A DNA stretch of 64,000 bases from Saliphagus infecundisoli (lineage in GTDB: Archaea > Halobacteriota > Halobacteria > Halobacteriales > Natrialbaceae): assembly GCF_020177375.1 (NCBI RefSeq), contig NZ_JAIWHV010000002.1:1-64000 (forward strand), written 5' to 3'. Shown piece by piece: positions 34,413 to 44,367 of the stretch (the stretch's first letter is position 1; every line of letters begins with the position of its first letter). The notes under the pieces were generated by a model. The model ran no database searches. It was given only the letters and a program-made list of their open reading frames with translations, and was not told the DNA's origin. Both the position numbers and the translations under genes were made by a program.

Positions 34413-34862
34413 GAGATGATTAACAACCCAGACCTATGGCAGGGATTCGGCGCTCCCGGGCCTCGGAGTAAACGAGAGGTCGAAAACCGATTTGAGGAAC
34501 AGAACTCAGGAGTTGCGTTACTCATCTGCTGTGATGAAGCAGCGCTAGGCCGAGTTCGGCTCGTAGATGTTGACAAGAATTGGGGAAATGCTGAACTCAC
34601 TTGCTATGTAGCTCCAGAATCTCAACGGCAGGGATTAGCGACCGAGGCCTGTCAGTTGGTGATTGATTACGGATTCGATCATCTACCCATCAACAAAATT
34701 ATCGCTCGAATCATTGACTCCAACCAATCCTCGCGTAGCCTGGCCGACAAACTTGGGTTTGTTCACGAAGGGACACTTCGGAACCATGTCTTCCACGAAG
34801 GCCAGTATCTTGACCTCCATTGCTACGGGATTCTAGAGGAGGACTGGCGGTTGAACGAGTAG
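34335..34862 (+). CDS. RimJ/RimL-type GNAT N-acetyltransferase
   Basis: The 175-residue protein matches the Acetyltransf_3 layout: VTLRTIEEEDIDFLHEMIN, then LGRVRLVDVDKNWGNAELTCYV, the CoA loop APESQRQGLATEACQLVI and NKIIARIIDSNQSSRSLADKLGF. Possible roles are protein or antibiotic acetylation, and no substrate is indicated. Its low G+C and codon use differ from the neighbouring core genes, and it shares its 5' region with the divergent ParB-like gene. Confidence 0.85.
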   Translation: MPGAVYLRGQSVTLRTIEEEDIDFLHEMINNPDLWQGFGAPGPRSKREVENRFEEQNSGVALLICCDEAALGRVRLVDVDKNWGNAELTCYVAPESQRQGLATEACQLVIDYGFDHLPINKIIARIIDSNQSSRSLADKLGFVHEGTLRNHVFHEGQYLDLHCYGILEEDWRLNE

Positions 34863-35069
34863 AGTTTTTACTACATGAATTACACTTCAGTTGGCAGGTA
34901 GCAGCCGGTCAGTGCGCACGCTCGATGTAACGCAGGAGCCGTCGCGTGGGTGCTCGTCTCTCCATGCTGTATCGGTCACCAGTCGGCAAAAGAGATCGGC
35001 CGGTCGTGAAGCGCAGCGATTCCGTCGGCGGGCGAGCCGTGCGTCGTGACGTGTGGGTGTTCCCGAACC

Positions 35070-36743
35070 TCACATCGCGCCGCCCATGCCACCCATACCG
35101 CCCATGCCACCCATGCCGCCGGGTGCGCCGCCGGGACCGCCCTCGTCGTCGCCCTTGTCTGTCGAGAGGTCGCCCGCGGAGATGATGTCGTCGATCTTGA
35201 GCACGAGGTTCGCGGCCTCGGTGGCACTCGAGACGGCCTGATCCTTCGCGTGGGCGGGCTCGACGACGCCGGCGTCGAAGGTGTCGACGACGTCGCCGCT
35301 GAAGACGTTCAGGCCCGCACGGACCTGGCCGTCCTCGTGGGCCGCACGCAGGTCCACGAGGGTGTCGATCGAGTCGAGACCGGCGTTCTCGGCGAGCACG
35401 CGCGGGACGAGTTCGAGGGCGTCGGCAAAGGCCTCAACGGCGAGCTGTTCGCGTCCCGAGACGGAGTCGGCGTAGTCACGGAGCCGGGAGGCGAGTTCGA
35501 CCTCGACGGCGCCGCCGCCGGCGAGCACGCGCCCGTCGGAGACCGTCTGGGCGACGACCTCCAAGGCGTCGTTGACGCCGCGTTCGAGCTCGTCGGCGAC
35601 GTGCTCGGTCGAGCCCCGAAGCAGGAGGGTGACGCCGTGGCCGCCCTCGCCCTCAACGTAGAACAGCTCGTCTTCCTCGTCGCGGGTGACCGAGCCCGAG
35701 CCGAGAACGTCCTCGGTCGCGCTCTCGAGATCGGAGACGATCGTTGCACCGAGGACCTCCGAGAGGAACTCGAGGTCGGACTTCTTCGCCCGGCGAACCG
35801 CCAGGATGCCCTCCTTGGCGAGGTAATGCTGTGCGAGGTCGTCGATCCCCTTCTGGCAGAAGACGACGTCGGCGTCCAGGTCGACGATCCGCTGGACCTT
35901 CTCCTGTAGCTGTTCTTCCTCGCGGTCGAGGAACTGCTGGAGCTGGTCGGGGTCGGTGACCGAGACTTCGGTGTCGACGTCGGCCTCCTCGACCTCGATC
36001 GGGTCGTTGAGCAGGAGGACCGACGCGTCCTCGACGGAGGTCGGCATGTCGTCGTGGACCGGGTCCTTGTCGATGATGCCGCCCTCGAGGAGTTCGCTCT
36101 CGCCGGCCGACTGGCCGGTCTGGGTCTCGATGTTGAGGAACTCGAGATCGACGACGTTTCCGCCGTCTTCTTTCTCGACGGTGACCGCCGAGACGGCGTC
36201 GACGATGAGTTCAGCGAGGTGTTCTTTGTGCTGTTCTGCCCCCTTGCCGGTCATCGAGGTCTCGGCGGTCTTGCGGATGAGCTCCTCGTCGTCGGCGTCG
36301 ATCCCCTCGGCGATGTCTCCGATCTCCTCGCGGGCCTGCTCGCTGGCCATGTGGAAGCCCTTGATGATCGCCGTCGGGTGGATGTCCTGTTCGATCAGGT
36401 CCTCGGCGTTCTTGAGGAGTTCCCCCGCGATCGAGACGGCAGTCGTCGTGCCGTCGCCGGCCTCGTCCTCCTGGGTCTGGGCGACCTCGACGATCATCTC
36501 GGCCGTCGGGTTGTCGATGTCCATCTCCTCAAGGATCGTGACGCCGTCGTTCGTGATGGTGACCGAGCCCATCGAGTCGACGAGCATCTTGTCCATCCCC
36601 TTCGGGCCGAGCGTGGAGCGAACGGACTCCGCGACCGCGCGTGCGGCGCTGATGTTGTAGTCCTGGGCGTCCTGGTCTTTGACGCGCTGGGAGTCCTCGC
36701 TCATCACGATCATCGGCTGTCCCTGTTGCATTCGCTGGCTCAT
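35070..36743 (-). CDS. thsA: Thermosome subunit (group II chaperonin)
   Basis: The 557-residue chaperonin has the signature segments: [41 protein letters not shown] at 96-101, and the usual C-terminal Gly-Met repeats (GGMGGMGG). It forms two-ring ATP-driven folding complexes. I start it at the ATG at 36743 because a TTTTTATATA box at 36771-36780 predicts transcription near 36747, giving a leaderless start, and family length agrees. Alternative upstream ATG at 36758 would lie too close to the box. Heat-shock induction is expected from family knowledge. Confidence 0.95.
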   Translation of the reverse strand: MSQRMQQGQPMIVMSEDSQRVKDQDAQDYNISAARAVAESVRSTLGPKGMDKMLVDSMGSVTITNDGVTILEEMDIDNPTAEMIVEVAQTQEDEAGDGTTTAVSIAGELLKNAEDLIEQDIHPTAIIKGFHMASEQAREEIGDIAEGIDADDEELIRKTAETSMTGKGAEQHKEHLAELIVDAVSAVTVEKEDGGNVVDLEFLNIETQTGQSAGESELLEGGIIDKDPVHDDMPTSVEDASVLLLNDPIEVEEADVDTEVSVTDPDQLQQFLDREEEQLQEKVQRIVDLDADVVFCQKGIDDLAQHYLAKEGILAVRRAKKSDLEFLSEVLGATIVSDLESATEDVLGSGSVTRDEEDELFYVEGEGGHGVTLLLRGSTEHVADELERGVNDALEVVAQTVSDGRVLAGGGAVEVELASRLRDYADSVSGREQLAVEAFADALELVPRVLAENAGLDSIDTLVDLRAAHEDGQVRAGLNVFSGDVVDTFDAGVVEPAHAKDQAVSSATEAANLVLKIDDIISAGDLSTDKGDDEGGPGGAPGGMGGMGGMGGMGGAM

Positions 36744-36770
36744 GGTCAGCCGACTCATTGATTGTCCTTC

Positions 36771-36780
36771 TATATAAAAA
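36771..36780 (-). promoter_or_regulatory. Strong TATA box of the thermosome gene
   Basis: On the minus strand the sequence is tttttatata, preceded by a purine-containing BRE-like stretch. It is the clearest canonical TATA box in the window and fixes the thermosome start. Confidence 0.75.
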
Positions 36781-36985
36781 TACCTAATCCGGCCCACCGG
36801 AAACGGTCGGAGATGCGATCCTTCAGGAACAGAAACCACCCGACTGCGGCCCCCCGTTCTCGGTTGTGTGTGGAGAGATAACACGATCCATGGCGAGGGG
36901 CCGGCGCCGTGCTAGCGTCGTCTTTAAGTCAACCGCGCCGTCGAGGAGGGGAACACCTATCCCGACGCCGCCGGAGGTCCCACGC

Positions 36986-37942
36986 ATGTCTCCGTCGGAT
37001 CTCCGTGCGGCGGCCGAGACGGCCATCGGCCAGTGCATGAACGTCGAGGCGGGCGAATCGTGCGTGATCGTCACCGACGACGACCGCGAGCCGATCGGCG
37101 AGGCCCTCTACGAGGTGGCGAGCGAGGTCACCGACGAGAGCGTGATCGTCCGTTACCCGCCGGGCGAGACCCACGGCGGCGAACCGCCCGAAACGGTGGC
37201 GGCGGCGATGGCCGACGCCGACGTCGTCCTCGCGCCGACGACCAAGAGCATCACCCACACGCGGGCACGGACGAACGCCACCGACGCCGGCGCCCGGGTC
37301 GCGACCCTCCCGGGAGTCACCGAGTCCGTGTTCACCACGGGACTGGACGCCGACTACGAGTCGATCGCGAGCCACTGCGAGGCCGTCCTCGAGCAGGTCG
37401 CGGGCGCAAGCGAGATCCGGGTCACGACCGAGCGGGGCACCGACATCGCGTTCGACGTCACGGGCCGTTCGTTCCTCTCGGACACCGGCATCGTCCACGA
37501 GCCCGGCTCCTCCTCGAACCTCCCCGCCGGCGAGGTGTTCGTCAGCCCCGTCTCCGCCGACGGCCGCTACGTCGTCGACGGGACGATGCGCCCCTACGAC
37601 CGCCTGGAGGGAAGAGAGCTGACCTTCGAGGTCGAGGACGGTCTCGTTACCTCGATCTCGGACGACGAGATCCGCGAGACGGTCGAGAACGCCGCCGAGG
37701 CGGTCGGTGACGCGGCCTACAACCTCGCCGAGCTTGGCATCGGCACCAACATCGCGGTCACCGAGCTGGTCGGCAGCGTCCTCTTAGACGAGAAGGCGGC
37801 GGGCACGGTCCACATCGCGCTCGGCGACGACGCCGGGATCGGCGGCGACGTCGAAGCCCCGATCCACTTGGACGGCATTATCCGTGACCCCACGGTGTAC
37901 GCCGACGGCGAGAAGATCGACCTCCCCCGACCGAACCCGTAA
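36986..37942 (+). CDS. M29-family (aminopeptidase T-like) leucyl aminopeptidase
   Basis: The 318-residue protein carries the M29 family pattern: [84 protein letters not shown] and a final [15 protein letters not shown]. These provide the two metal ligands of aminopeptidase T. It probably trims peptides in the cytoplasm. A TTTAAG box lies ~60 bp upstream. The start at 36986 matches family ends. Confidence 0.85.
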   Translation: MSPSDLRAAAETAIGQCMNVEAGESCVIVTDDDREPIGEALYEVASEVTDESVIVRYPPGETHGGEPPETVAAAMADADVVLAPTTKSITHTRARTNATDAGARVATLPGVTESVFTTGLDADYESIASHCEAVLEQVAGASEIRVTTERGTDIAFDVTGRSFLSDTGIVHEPGSSSNLPAGEVFVSPVSADGRYVVDGTMRPYDRLEGRELTFEVEDGLVTSISDDEIRETVENAAEAVGDAAYNLAELGIGTNIAVTELVGSVLLDEKAAGTVHIALGDDAGIGGDVEAPIHLDGIIRDPTVYADGEKIDLPRPNP

Positions 37943-38027
37943 ATCGTCCCGAACCGTCCGGGCACGAGGCGGGAGCCGGCGAACGAGAGTCGATACCCCC
38001 TTGGTGGTCGCCCCCGACGATCCCGGC

Positions 38028-38915
38028 ATGACCACGGACGCAGCCGTCGATGCGGTCGTCCTCGACGTCGACGGCGTCGTCGTCGACGTCGCCGACTCCT
38101 ACCGGCGGGCGATCGTCGAGAGCGTCGAGGCCCGCCACGGGCGAACGATCCGGAAAGGCGATATACAGGAATTCAAGGACGCGGGCGGGTTCAACAACGA
38201 CTGGGACCTCGCGAGCGCCGCCGCCCTCTACGTGCTCGCGACCGAGGAAGGCTATCGCGACTCGATCGACGACTATACGGACCGGATTTCCGGGGCGGGC
38301 GGCGGACTCGAGGCCGCCGAATCGGTCGTCCGGGAGTCACTCGGCGCGCGGGCGTTCCGGCGGATCGAAGGCCGGTGGGACCGGGCCGCGCTGCGTGACG
38401 TCTTCCAGCAACTGTATCTCGGCCAGGAGCTCTACCGGGGCCTCGAGGGCGGCGAGCCCGATCCCGACCTCGCGGGTCGGGGGTTCATTCACGACGAGCC
38501 GGTGATCCTCGAACCCGAAACCCTGGAGGCCCTCGCGTCCTACGATGTCGGGGTCCTCACGGGCCGACCGGCCGCCGAGGCCGAGATCGCGCTCGATCGG
38601 GCGGGACTCTCCGTCCCCGAGGATCGACGGTTCACGATGGATGACTGGGAGGAGGGGAAACCACACCCCCGGGCGCTACTCGCTCTCGCCGAACGGTTCG
38701 GCGCCGACCGGACGGTGTTCGTCGGCGACACCTTAGACGACGTCCGGACCGCGGTCAACGCGACCGAGGCCGACTCCGGGAGGACCTACGAGGGGATCGG
38801 CGTCCTCACCGGCGGGCTGGCCGGCGAGGCGGGCCGAGAGGCCTTCGAGAGCGCGGGCGCGGCGGCCGTCCTCGCGTCGGTCAACGACCTCCCCGAGTTC
38901 CTCGAGGGCTACTGA
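38028..38915 (+). CDS. HAD-superfamily hydrolase (TIGR01548-like)
   Basis: The 295-residue protein has HAD motif [11 protein letters not shown] (Asp near 14), a Thr in VLTGRPA, a Lys in [12 protein letters not shown] and motif [15 protein letters not shown]. The long helical cap with [18 protein letters not shown] matches the TIGR01548 group, which is linked with histidine or phosphonate metabolism in some organisms. The actual phosphate ester is unknown. The ATG at 38028 overlaps nothing upstream. Its 3' end overlaps the convergent ATP-grasp gene by 7 bp. Confidence 0.87.
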   Translation: MTTDAAVDAVVLDVDGVVVDVADSYRRAIVESVEARHGRTIRKGDIQEFKDAGGFNNDWDLASAAALYVLATEEGYRDSIDDYTDRISGAGGGLEAAESVVRESLGARAFRRIEGRWDRAALRDVFQQLYLGQELYRGLEGGEPDPDLAGRGFIHDEPVILEPETLEALASYDVGVLTGRPAAEAEIALDRAGLSVPEDRRFTMDDWEEGKPHPRALLALAERFGADRTVFVGDTLDDVRTAVNATEADSGRTYEGIGVLTGGLAGEAGREAFESAGAAAVLASVNDLPEFLEGY

Positions 38916-40210
38916 CGCGCGGAGGGGGGCTCGGTGGCCGCCGGCGGCTCCGACGACCGGGAGAGGTCGTAGGCGTTCCACAGGTCCCGGAAGAAGGGGC
39001 GGGGGTCGTCGGCGACGAGGTAGTCGAAGCGGGGGGCGGCGAGGATCGAGCCCGCGACCTCCCGGAGGGCGGCCGGGAACGACGGCCTCTCGACGAGTTC
39101 GAACTCGTCTCTGAGCACCGACCGGAGGTAGAGCAGTTCCCCCCGGAGCAGGTGGCCGCCGATCCCGACCTCGTAGTCGGGTTGGGAGACGGCCTCGCCG
39201 CGGGCGAGGCGCCAGTAGTCGGCGGGGAAGTCCGCACCCGCCCGGACGGTAAACGGCAGCGACGACCAGAAGCGGGGGTTGACCTCCATCAACCTGAACC
39301 CGCCGTCCTCGTCCCGGAGGAACTCGACCATCGCGAGCCCGTGCCACTCGAGGGCGTCGAGCAGCGTCCGGCCCGCCTCCTCTAAAGCGGGGATCCGGAC
39401 GGACTCGCGGTAGGCGCTTGGGCCGCCGGCGTAGGTCCAGCCCCGGCGCTGGCGGTGCTGGAAGGTCGCGACCGCCTCCCCCTCGTCGTACAGTGCGAAG
39501 AAGCCGTACTCGTCGCCGGGGACGTACTCCTGGAGCAGGGGGACGTGGTGCATCTCCGCCGTGATCGCCGCGGCGTCGGGCGGGCGCCCCGAGGAGAGAT
39601 ACGACGTCGAACACGAGGAGAGACAGCGCGCGGGGTCGAGCCCGTCGATGTAGGCGCCGGTAAGGATCGAATACCGGGGTTTGACGATCCACTCGCGGTC
39701 CCAGTCGATTCCCTGTTGGACGCCCGCCACGGCGGCCCCGCCGTCGGGTCGCCCGCCGCCGTCGGTCGCGGCTCCCTCCTCGAGGAGTCGGGTCTCGGGG
39801 AAGGCGACGCCGTTCTCGGCCGCGACCTCGAACAGTCGCCGGCGATCCTGAACGCGCGAAAGCGTCTCGAGGTCGGGCCAGGGGGTGGCGACGTGGGGGG
39901 CGAACTCCTCACGGTGGGCCGCGAGGACGTAGACATCCTCCTCGCGGACGGGGACGATCGTGGCGACGTCGGGGCGGGTCGAAAGCTCCAGCAGAGCGTC
40001 CTTGTAGGCGAGCAGGTCCTCGTGGGGCGAGGGGACCACGACGGTCTCGTCGCAGTACGCAGAGTAAAACGACGGCGTCCCCTCGTCTTCGGAGACGGCG
40101 ATCGTGTGGACGCCGCGGCCCCCCAGCGAGCGCAGACAGGCGACCGAGCTCGGCGCGGAGATCGCGGGAACGACGACGGCTCGGCGCTCGGTCCGGACGG
40201 TCGAACTCAT
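38909..40210 (-). CDS. ATP-grasp carboxylate-amine ligase
   Basis: The 433-residue protein shows the carbamoyl-phosphate-synthase-type ATP-grasp: an N-terminal Rossmann-like domain ([19 protein letters not shown]), ATP-binding segments WIVKPRYS and [13 protein letters not shown], and metal ligands [16 protein letters not shown]. It joins a carboxylate to an amine with ATP, but the substrate is unknown. The longer frame upstream runs into a damaged gene, so the ATG at 40210 is preferred. Its 3' end overlaps the HAD gene. Confidence 0.85.
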   Translation of the reverse strand: MSSTVRTERRAVVVPAISAPSSVACLRSLGGRGVHTIAVSEDEGTPSFYSAYCDETVVVPSPHEDLLAYKDALLELSTRPDVATIVPVREEDVYVLAAHREEFAPHVATPWPDLETLSRVQDRRRLFEVAAENGVAFPETRLLEEGAATDGGGRPDGGAAVAGVQQGIDWDREWIVKPRYSILTGAYIDGLDPARCLSSCSTSYLSSGRPPDAAAITAEMHHVPLLQEYVPGDEYGFFALYDEGEAVATFQHRQRRGWTYAGGPSAYRESVRIPALEEAGRTLLDALEWHGLAMVEFLRDEDGGFRLMEVNPRFWSSLPFTVRAGADFPADYWRLARGEAVSQPDYEVGIGGHLLRGELLYLRSVLRDEFELVERPSFPAALREVAGSILAAPRFDYLVADDPRPFFRDLWNAYDLSRSSEPPAATEPPSARQ

Positions 40211-40239
40211 CGCCGAACGTGCGCCGCCCTCCGGTAATG

Positions 40240-40640
40240 TTAAGCCGTGTCTAACGCGAGCCGGGCCAGCGACCAGCCGGCGATCGGCCTCCCTTCGACC
40301 GCCCCGGCCCCGAGATCCCTGGCGTAGAGGGTTCGGGTCGTCGACCGGATCAGCGCGGACAGCGGCGGTCGCGTGTCGGGGAGAAACCAGTAGCGCAGCG
40401 GCTCGTCGAGAACGTCCCCGAAGGCGGTGACGTACGGACGGTCGGCGTACTCCCGAGGGATCGCGGCCACAGCTCCCGGCGGGCGTCGAGGGCCCGCTCG
40501 TGGGGAACCGCATCGACGGTCCGGACGTGATCGGGCGCCGGCGAGACGACCGTCGCGGCGACCGCCTCGCCCCCGCGGGCGGCGACGTCGGCGTGGGACC
40601 GCCGCTCGGGTTCGCGAGGCACCACCGGTAGAACATCGCT
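40240..40640 (-). pseudogene. Damaged gene: 5'-truncated and frameshifted
   Basis: Two frames combine into one protein-like C-terminal part. The first gives VVPREPERRSHADVAAR through ALDARREL, and the second gives AAIPREYADRPYVTAFGD through GWSLARLALDTA. The shift lies near 40475. The 5' end stops at a transposon left-end fragment (40640-40710), which probably removed the start. I do not recognise the family. Confidence 0.55.
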
Positions 40641-40710
40641 CGTAAACTACCCCGCCCTACTCGCTCCCTCCCGCCTTGCGGCGGTCGGTCACTCCTTGAG
40701 GGCGGGGCTT
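40640..40710 (-). mobile_element. Left-end fragment of an IS1341-type element
   Basis: The stretch accccgccctactcgctccc through actccttgagggcggggctt resembles both 40975-41144 and the reverse complement of the left end near 53.36-53.46 kb. No body or right end accompanies it here. Confidence 0.5.
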
Positions 40711-40879
40711 TACCGCAACGACATTGTACCCCGCGACCCCATGCAAGGGCGCGGCCCGGCTTCCTCTTACCGTCCACGGGCGGACGGCGGGTCGGAGTTG
40801 TTGCTGCGACCCGCCTACCGGATCCGTTCCGTGGATTGTCCCGCCGATTTAATTCCCGGTGTTCTCTCACTCTACCCCA

Positions 40880-40972
40880 ACACTGGGGACGGGGATCGAA
40901 CCCGTTCGCGGTCGTCGTTCCCGAGTATAGGGTGCGACGGCCACGCCGTCACACCACGGGAGCCAGTTTACT
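40880..40972 (-). other. tRNA-like or structured RNA-like segment
   Basis: On the minus strand there is a T-arm-like acgggttcgatccccgt followed by ccccagt. The putative acceptor start actggct pairs with it at only five of seven positions. Upstream lies an 11-bp hairpin (ggtgtgacggc gtg gccgtcgcacc) not compatible with a normal D arm, and no anticodon loop with U33 can be drawn. It may be a decayed tRNA or part of a mobile element. Confidence 0.3.
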
Positions 40973-40974
40973 CG

Positions 40975-41144
40975 TGGCTCCTACCGACCCCGGCTTGTGC
41001 GAGGACGGCAGTATCTCACATAACGGGCGGAGACGGCCTAAGCCTTGCGGTTTCGTCCAGCTTCGCAACGCGATTCCTCTCCACCCTACTCGCTCCCGTC
41101 GATCGCTCGTTGAGGAAGGAGGCTCCTCGCTACCGTTTGCTGAA
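40975..41144 (-). repeat. 170-bp direct repeat, copy 2
   Basis: Identical to 1-170 except for one base (A at 41102). It lies immediately upstream of the FAD-Rieske gene, so it may carry or disturb that gene's promoter. See copy 1 for the relation to IS left ends. Confidence 0.75.
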
Positions 41145-41207
41145 GACGCAACCGCCCGGCGCTGGCGCCCCGGCTACTTTTGGCCGTCCCGGGCGTACGC
41201 GTGGGTC

Positions 41208-42785
41208 ATGGCCAGAGACCCGCCGGCCCGCGCCGACCTCTCCGGCGAACCGACCTCGCCGTGGCTCGCGACGACGAGATCGCCGGGCTACGATCCCCTC
41301 GAGAGCGACGTCCGGGTCGAGGTCGCCGTTGTCGGCGGCGGCATCGCCGGGCTCTCGACGGCCCACGAACTCCGCGACCGGGGCCACGCGGTCGCCGTCA
41401 TCGAACGCGACGAGCTCGCGGCCGGAATCACCGGGAAGACGACCGCGAAGCTGACGAGCCACCACGGCCTGAAGTACGACCGCCTGCGCCGCGAGTTCGG
41501 CCCGGACACTGCCCGGACGTACGCCGCGGTCAACGAGCGCGCGATCGACACGGTCGAGGAGCGCGTCACCGACTGGGACGGCGACTTCGGCTTCCGGCGG
41601 CTCCCGAACTACGTCTACGGCGACGGCCGGGACGCGATCGAACGCGAGGTCGCGGCCGCGAGCGAGGCCGGCCTCGACGCGTCGTTCGTCACCAGCGTTC
41701 CCCCGTTCGACCGGGCGGCGTGTGGCGTCCGGGTCGACGACCAGGCCTGTTTCCACCCCCGGCGATACCTGCTCGAACTCGCCGACCGCCTCGCCGGACG
41801 AAGCGGCACGGAGCTGTTCGAACACACTCGAGTCACGGGGATCGAGCCGGGATCGCCGTGTCGGATCGAGACGACCGTCTCGCCGGAATCGCGGGCCGAC
41901 GGCGACGGGCCGGGGGAGCCCCACACGGTCCTCGCCGACCGGGTCGTCGTCGCGACCGGCGCGCCGATCCTCGATCGGGCGGGCTACTTCGCGCGGCTCC
42001 ACCCGAAGCGCTCCTACGTCCTGGGGATCCGCCTCGACGGCAGGTACCCGGAGGGGATGTACTACGACGCGGGCGAGCCCTACCGGTCGGTCCGGCCCCA
42101 CCGCGACGGCGAGGGCGACCTCCTGTTGGTCGGCGGCGAGAACCACAAGACCGGTCAGGGCGGCTCGACGGCGGAGCGCTATCGCCGGCTCGCGGCATGG
42201 GCCCGCGAGCACTTCCCCGTCGAATCGATCGACTACCGGTGGTCGACCCAGGATTACGTCCCCGCCGACGGCCTCCCGTTTATCGGTCGGCTTGGCGTCG
42301 GCGCGAGCGAGATCTCGGTGATCACCGGCTTCGGCGGCTGGGGGATGACGACCGGCGTCGCCGCCGGGGAGTTACTCGCCCGCGAGATCGACGGCGAGGA
42401 GGTTCGAGAGCTCAAGCCCTTCGACCCGCTCCGGGCGACACCGAAGGCGTCGCTCCCCACGGTTCTCACCGAGGGCGCCGACAGCGCGGGTCAGTTCGCG
42501 ACCGACTGGGCGCGGGCGCTGCTCGCGGACGACGGCGAGCCGATCGAGCCCGGTGAGGGCCGGGTCGTCCGCCGGGGCTCGAAACCGATCGCCGTCTCCC
42601 GGAGCGAGGACGGCGATCTCAGGGCGGTGTCGGCGGTCTGTACCCACATGGACTGTCTCGTCGACTGGAACGATGGTGAGAACAGCTGGGACTGTCCCTG
42701 TCACGGTTCGCGATTTTCCCCCGACGGGCGGGTACTCGAGGGGCCGGCGAGCGATGACCTCCCCCCGCGGAAGCCCGACGGCTAA
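41208..42785 (+). CDS. FAD-dependent oxidoreductase fused to a Rieske [2Fe-2S] domain
   Basis: The 525-residue protein has a DadA-like FAD domain with the dinucleotide motif VAVVGGGIAGLSTAHEL near 38-54, a GITGKTTAKLTSHHGL segment and GLPFIGRL plus GFGGWGMTTGVAAGELLA at the end of the flavin domain. A C-terminal Rieske domain (about 440-525) has CTHMDC and CPCHGSRF, giving the Cys-His pairs. This fusion is common in bacteria and archaea and is thought to pass electrons internally. It lies 63 bp after the 170-bp repeat. The substrate is unknown. Confidence 0.9.
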   Translation: MARDPPARADLSGEPTSPWLATTRSPGYDPLESDVRVEVAVVGGGIAGLSTAHELRDRGHAVAVIERDELAAGITGKTTAKLTSHHGLKYDRLRREFGPDTARTYAAVNERAIDTVEERVTDWDGDFGFRRLPNYVYGDGRDAIEREVAAASEAGLDASFVTSVPPFDRAACGVRVDDQACFHPRRYLLELADRLAGRSGTELFEHTRVTGIEPGSPCRIETTVSPESRADGDGPGEPHTVLADRVVVATGAPILDRAGYFARLHPKRSYVLGIRLDGRYPEGMYYDAGEPYRSVRPHRDGEGDLLLVGGENHKTGQGGSTAERYRRLAAWAREHFPVESIDYRWSTQDYVPADGLPFIGRLGVGASEISVITGFGGWGMTTGVAAGELLAREIDGEEVRELKPFDPLRATPKASLPTVLTEGADSAGQFATDWARALLADDGEPIEPGEGRVVRRGSKPIAVSRSEDGDLRAVSAVCTHMDCLVDWNDGENSWDCPCHGSRFSPDGRVLEGPASDDLPPRKPDG

Positions 42786-43573
42786 CTCCAGCCGCCGAGC
42801 CCCGGATACTCCGCGATGACGCCGTCGACGCCCGCCCGCTCGAGGTCGTCGAACTGGAGCCAGCTCGTCGCGGCCCAGGCGTTTACCGCCCGCCCCTCCT
42901 CGCGGGCGACGGCGACGAGATCGACCCCGGGATCGGCCGCCGAGGGCGTTCCGACGACCGCGGCGATCGGCGGATGGATCGCCTCGCAGTCGTAGCGGCG
43001 AGCGATCTCCAGTCCCGCCTCGAGATCGGGACCGGGGAGGACGGCCGCCTCTCCGCCGCCGGCCGCCCGCAGCGCCGCGAGCGCGCCCTCACAGAACGAC
43101 GAAAACAGGAGGTCGCCCTCGAACCCACGGCAGTCGGCGAGGACGCGCTCGACGAACGGCGCCCACAGCCGGCGGCGCTCGCCGCGGTCGCCCGCCGACA
43201 GGGCCTCGCCCGGTCGCCGATCGGGGGTTCCGGGACTTTTCAGTTCGACGTTGACCCCCGCAGTCGAGGGGAGCGCCTCGAGGACCTCCACGAGCGTGGG
43301 GACGGTCCGGCCGCTCTCCAGAACCTCCGCGCCCCGGATCCTCTCAAGGGGCTGGTCGCAAACGAGCCCCTCGCGATCTGTCAGCGGACGGCCGTCGCGG
43401 GGCTCGTCGCCCTCGAGGCGGTCGTCGTGGAAGACGACTGGCGTCCCGCAGGCGGCGGGCCGGACGTCGAGTTCGACCGCATCGGCGCCGGCCTCGATCG
43501 CGCCCGCGAGGGCGGCGACGGTGTTCTCGGGCGCGCTCCCGGCGAACCCGCGGTGAGCGATGACGGCAGCCAT
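42782..43573 (-). CDS. Glycerophosphodiester phosphodiesterase
   Basis: The 263-residue TIM-barrel protein has the GDPD signature: IAHRGFAGSAPENTVAAL near the start, EAGADAVELDVRP and VVFHDDRL with the metal ligands and general base, then VNVELKSPG. It hydrolyses glycerophosphodiesters to glycerol phosphate and alcohol. No signal peptide is seen, so it acts in the cytoplasm. The 3' end overlaps the FAD-Rieske gene by 4 bp on the opposite strand. Confidence 0.9.
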   Translation of the reverse strand: MAAVIAHRGFAGSAPENTVAALAGAIEAGADAVELDVRPAACGTPVVFHDDRLEGDEPRDGRPLTDREGLVCDQPLERIRGAEVLESGRTVPTLVEVLEALPSTAGVNVELKSPGTPDRRPGEALSAGDRGERRRLWAPFVERVLADCRGFEGDLLFSSFCEGALAALRAAGGGEAAVLPGPDLEAGLEIARRYDCEAIHPPIAAVVGTPSAADPGVDLVAVAREEGRAVNAWAATSWLQFDDLERAGVDGVIAEYPGLGGWS

Positions 43574-43667
43574 GAGAGGGGGAACGCGTCCGGAGGGTTT
43601 GTGGTCACCGTTCGGGACCGGATCTTCGGGGCCGAGGGTTGATGGCGGTGGCCGCGGTAGCCTCCGT

Positions 43668-43958
43668 ATGGACGACTCCGTCAGCGACGAGGGCGACGGC
43701 GCCGAGGACGTCGACCTCGACTCGATCGAGGCGGACCTGGATCGGGCCACTGACCTCGAGGCGGCGGAGGCGATCGAGGTGCTCCGGGAGGCGAAGGGCG
43801 ACCTCGAGGCGGTCCGCGGGGATCCCGCGGTCGACACGGGGCGCCGCGAGGAACTCGAGAACCGCCTCGACCAGCGCATCCGTGAGATCGACGAACGCGA
43901 CGCCTACGACGGCGGTCTGGGTGCCTCGATGAACCCCGAGGACGACGAAGCGCCGTAG
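43668..43958 (+). CDS. Small acidic haloarchaeal helical protein
   Basis: The 96-residue protein is extremely acidic and mostly helical (SIEADLDRATDLEAAEAIEVL, then EELENRLDQRIREIDERDAY). It may form a coiled coil. No domain is recognised. It is divergent from the GDPD gene, so the ~95-bp gap between them carries both promoters. It is likely a real gene because halophilic composition is restricted to this frame. Confidence 0.65.
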   Translation: MDDSVSDEGDGAEDVDLDSIEADLDRATDLEAAEAIEVLREAKGDLEAVRGDPAVDTGRREELENRLDQRIREIDERDAYDGGLGASMNPEDDEAP

Positions 43959-43999
43959 CTCCTCGAAATGAGGCGAACGGAGGAACCGGCCGCGAGGAG

Positions 44000-44269
44000 T
44001 TAGGCGCCGGCCGACTCGAGGGCGTCCTCGATGTTCTCTCGCTGGGTGACGCCGACGAAGCGCTCGACGACGCCGTCGTCGTTCTCGATGATCAGCGTCG
44101 GCAGCGACCGGACCTGGTACTCGTTCGCGACGTCCTGTTTCTCGTCGACGTTTACCTTCTCGACTTCGAACCGGCCGTCCCAGTCTTCCTCTAGCTCCTC
44201 GAGGATCGGGTCCTGGGTCTTGCAGGGGCCACACCAGTCCGCGTAGAAGTCCTTGAGCGTAACGGTCAT
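44000..44269 (-). CDS. Thioredoxin-family protein
   Basis: The 89-residue thioredoxin has the redox site WCGPCK near 11-16 and the cis-Pro loop VRSLPTLIIEND. It starts only about ten residues before the active site, so it lacks the first strand of longer thioredoxins, as in several haloarchaeal paralogues. It likely acts as a cytoplasmic thiol-disulfide reductant. The ATG at 44269 was chosen; another lies three codons upstream. Confidence 0.87.
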   Translation of the reverse strand: MTVTLKDFYADWCGPCKTQDPILEELEEDWDGRFEVEKVNVDEKQDVANEYQVRSLPTLIIENDDGVVERFVGVTQRENIEDALESAGA

Positions 44270-44367
44270 GCAGTGCATCGCTACTTCCCACGCGTCGCGC
44301 ATAAGGGTTTCCCACCGGCGTGAGACCGTTGCGAAAGGTTTAGTGGAGCACGGCCGGTAGGGACGGT

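Larger units (their letters stand above)
32930..34950. other. A+T-rich acquired island
   Basis: Base composition drops clearly compared with both flanks. The island lies between hel308 and the thermosome gene and holds small membrane protein genes, a ParB-like gene and a GNAT gene. The stretches 32797-33004, 33619-33893 and 34863-35069 contain no gene I can support. A short similarity (gcacgctc, atgt, acg) occurs near 33737 and 34916 and might be an edge repeat. Confidence 0.55.
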
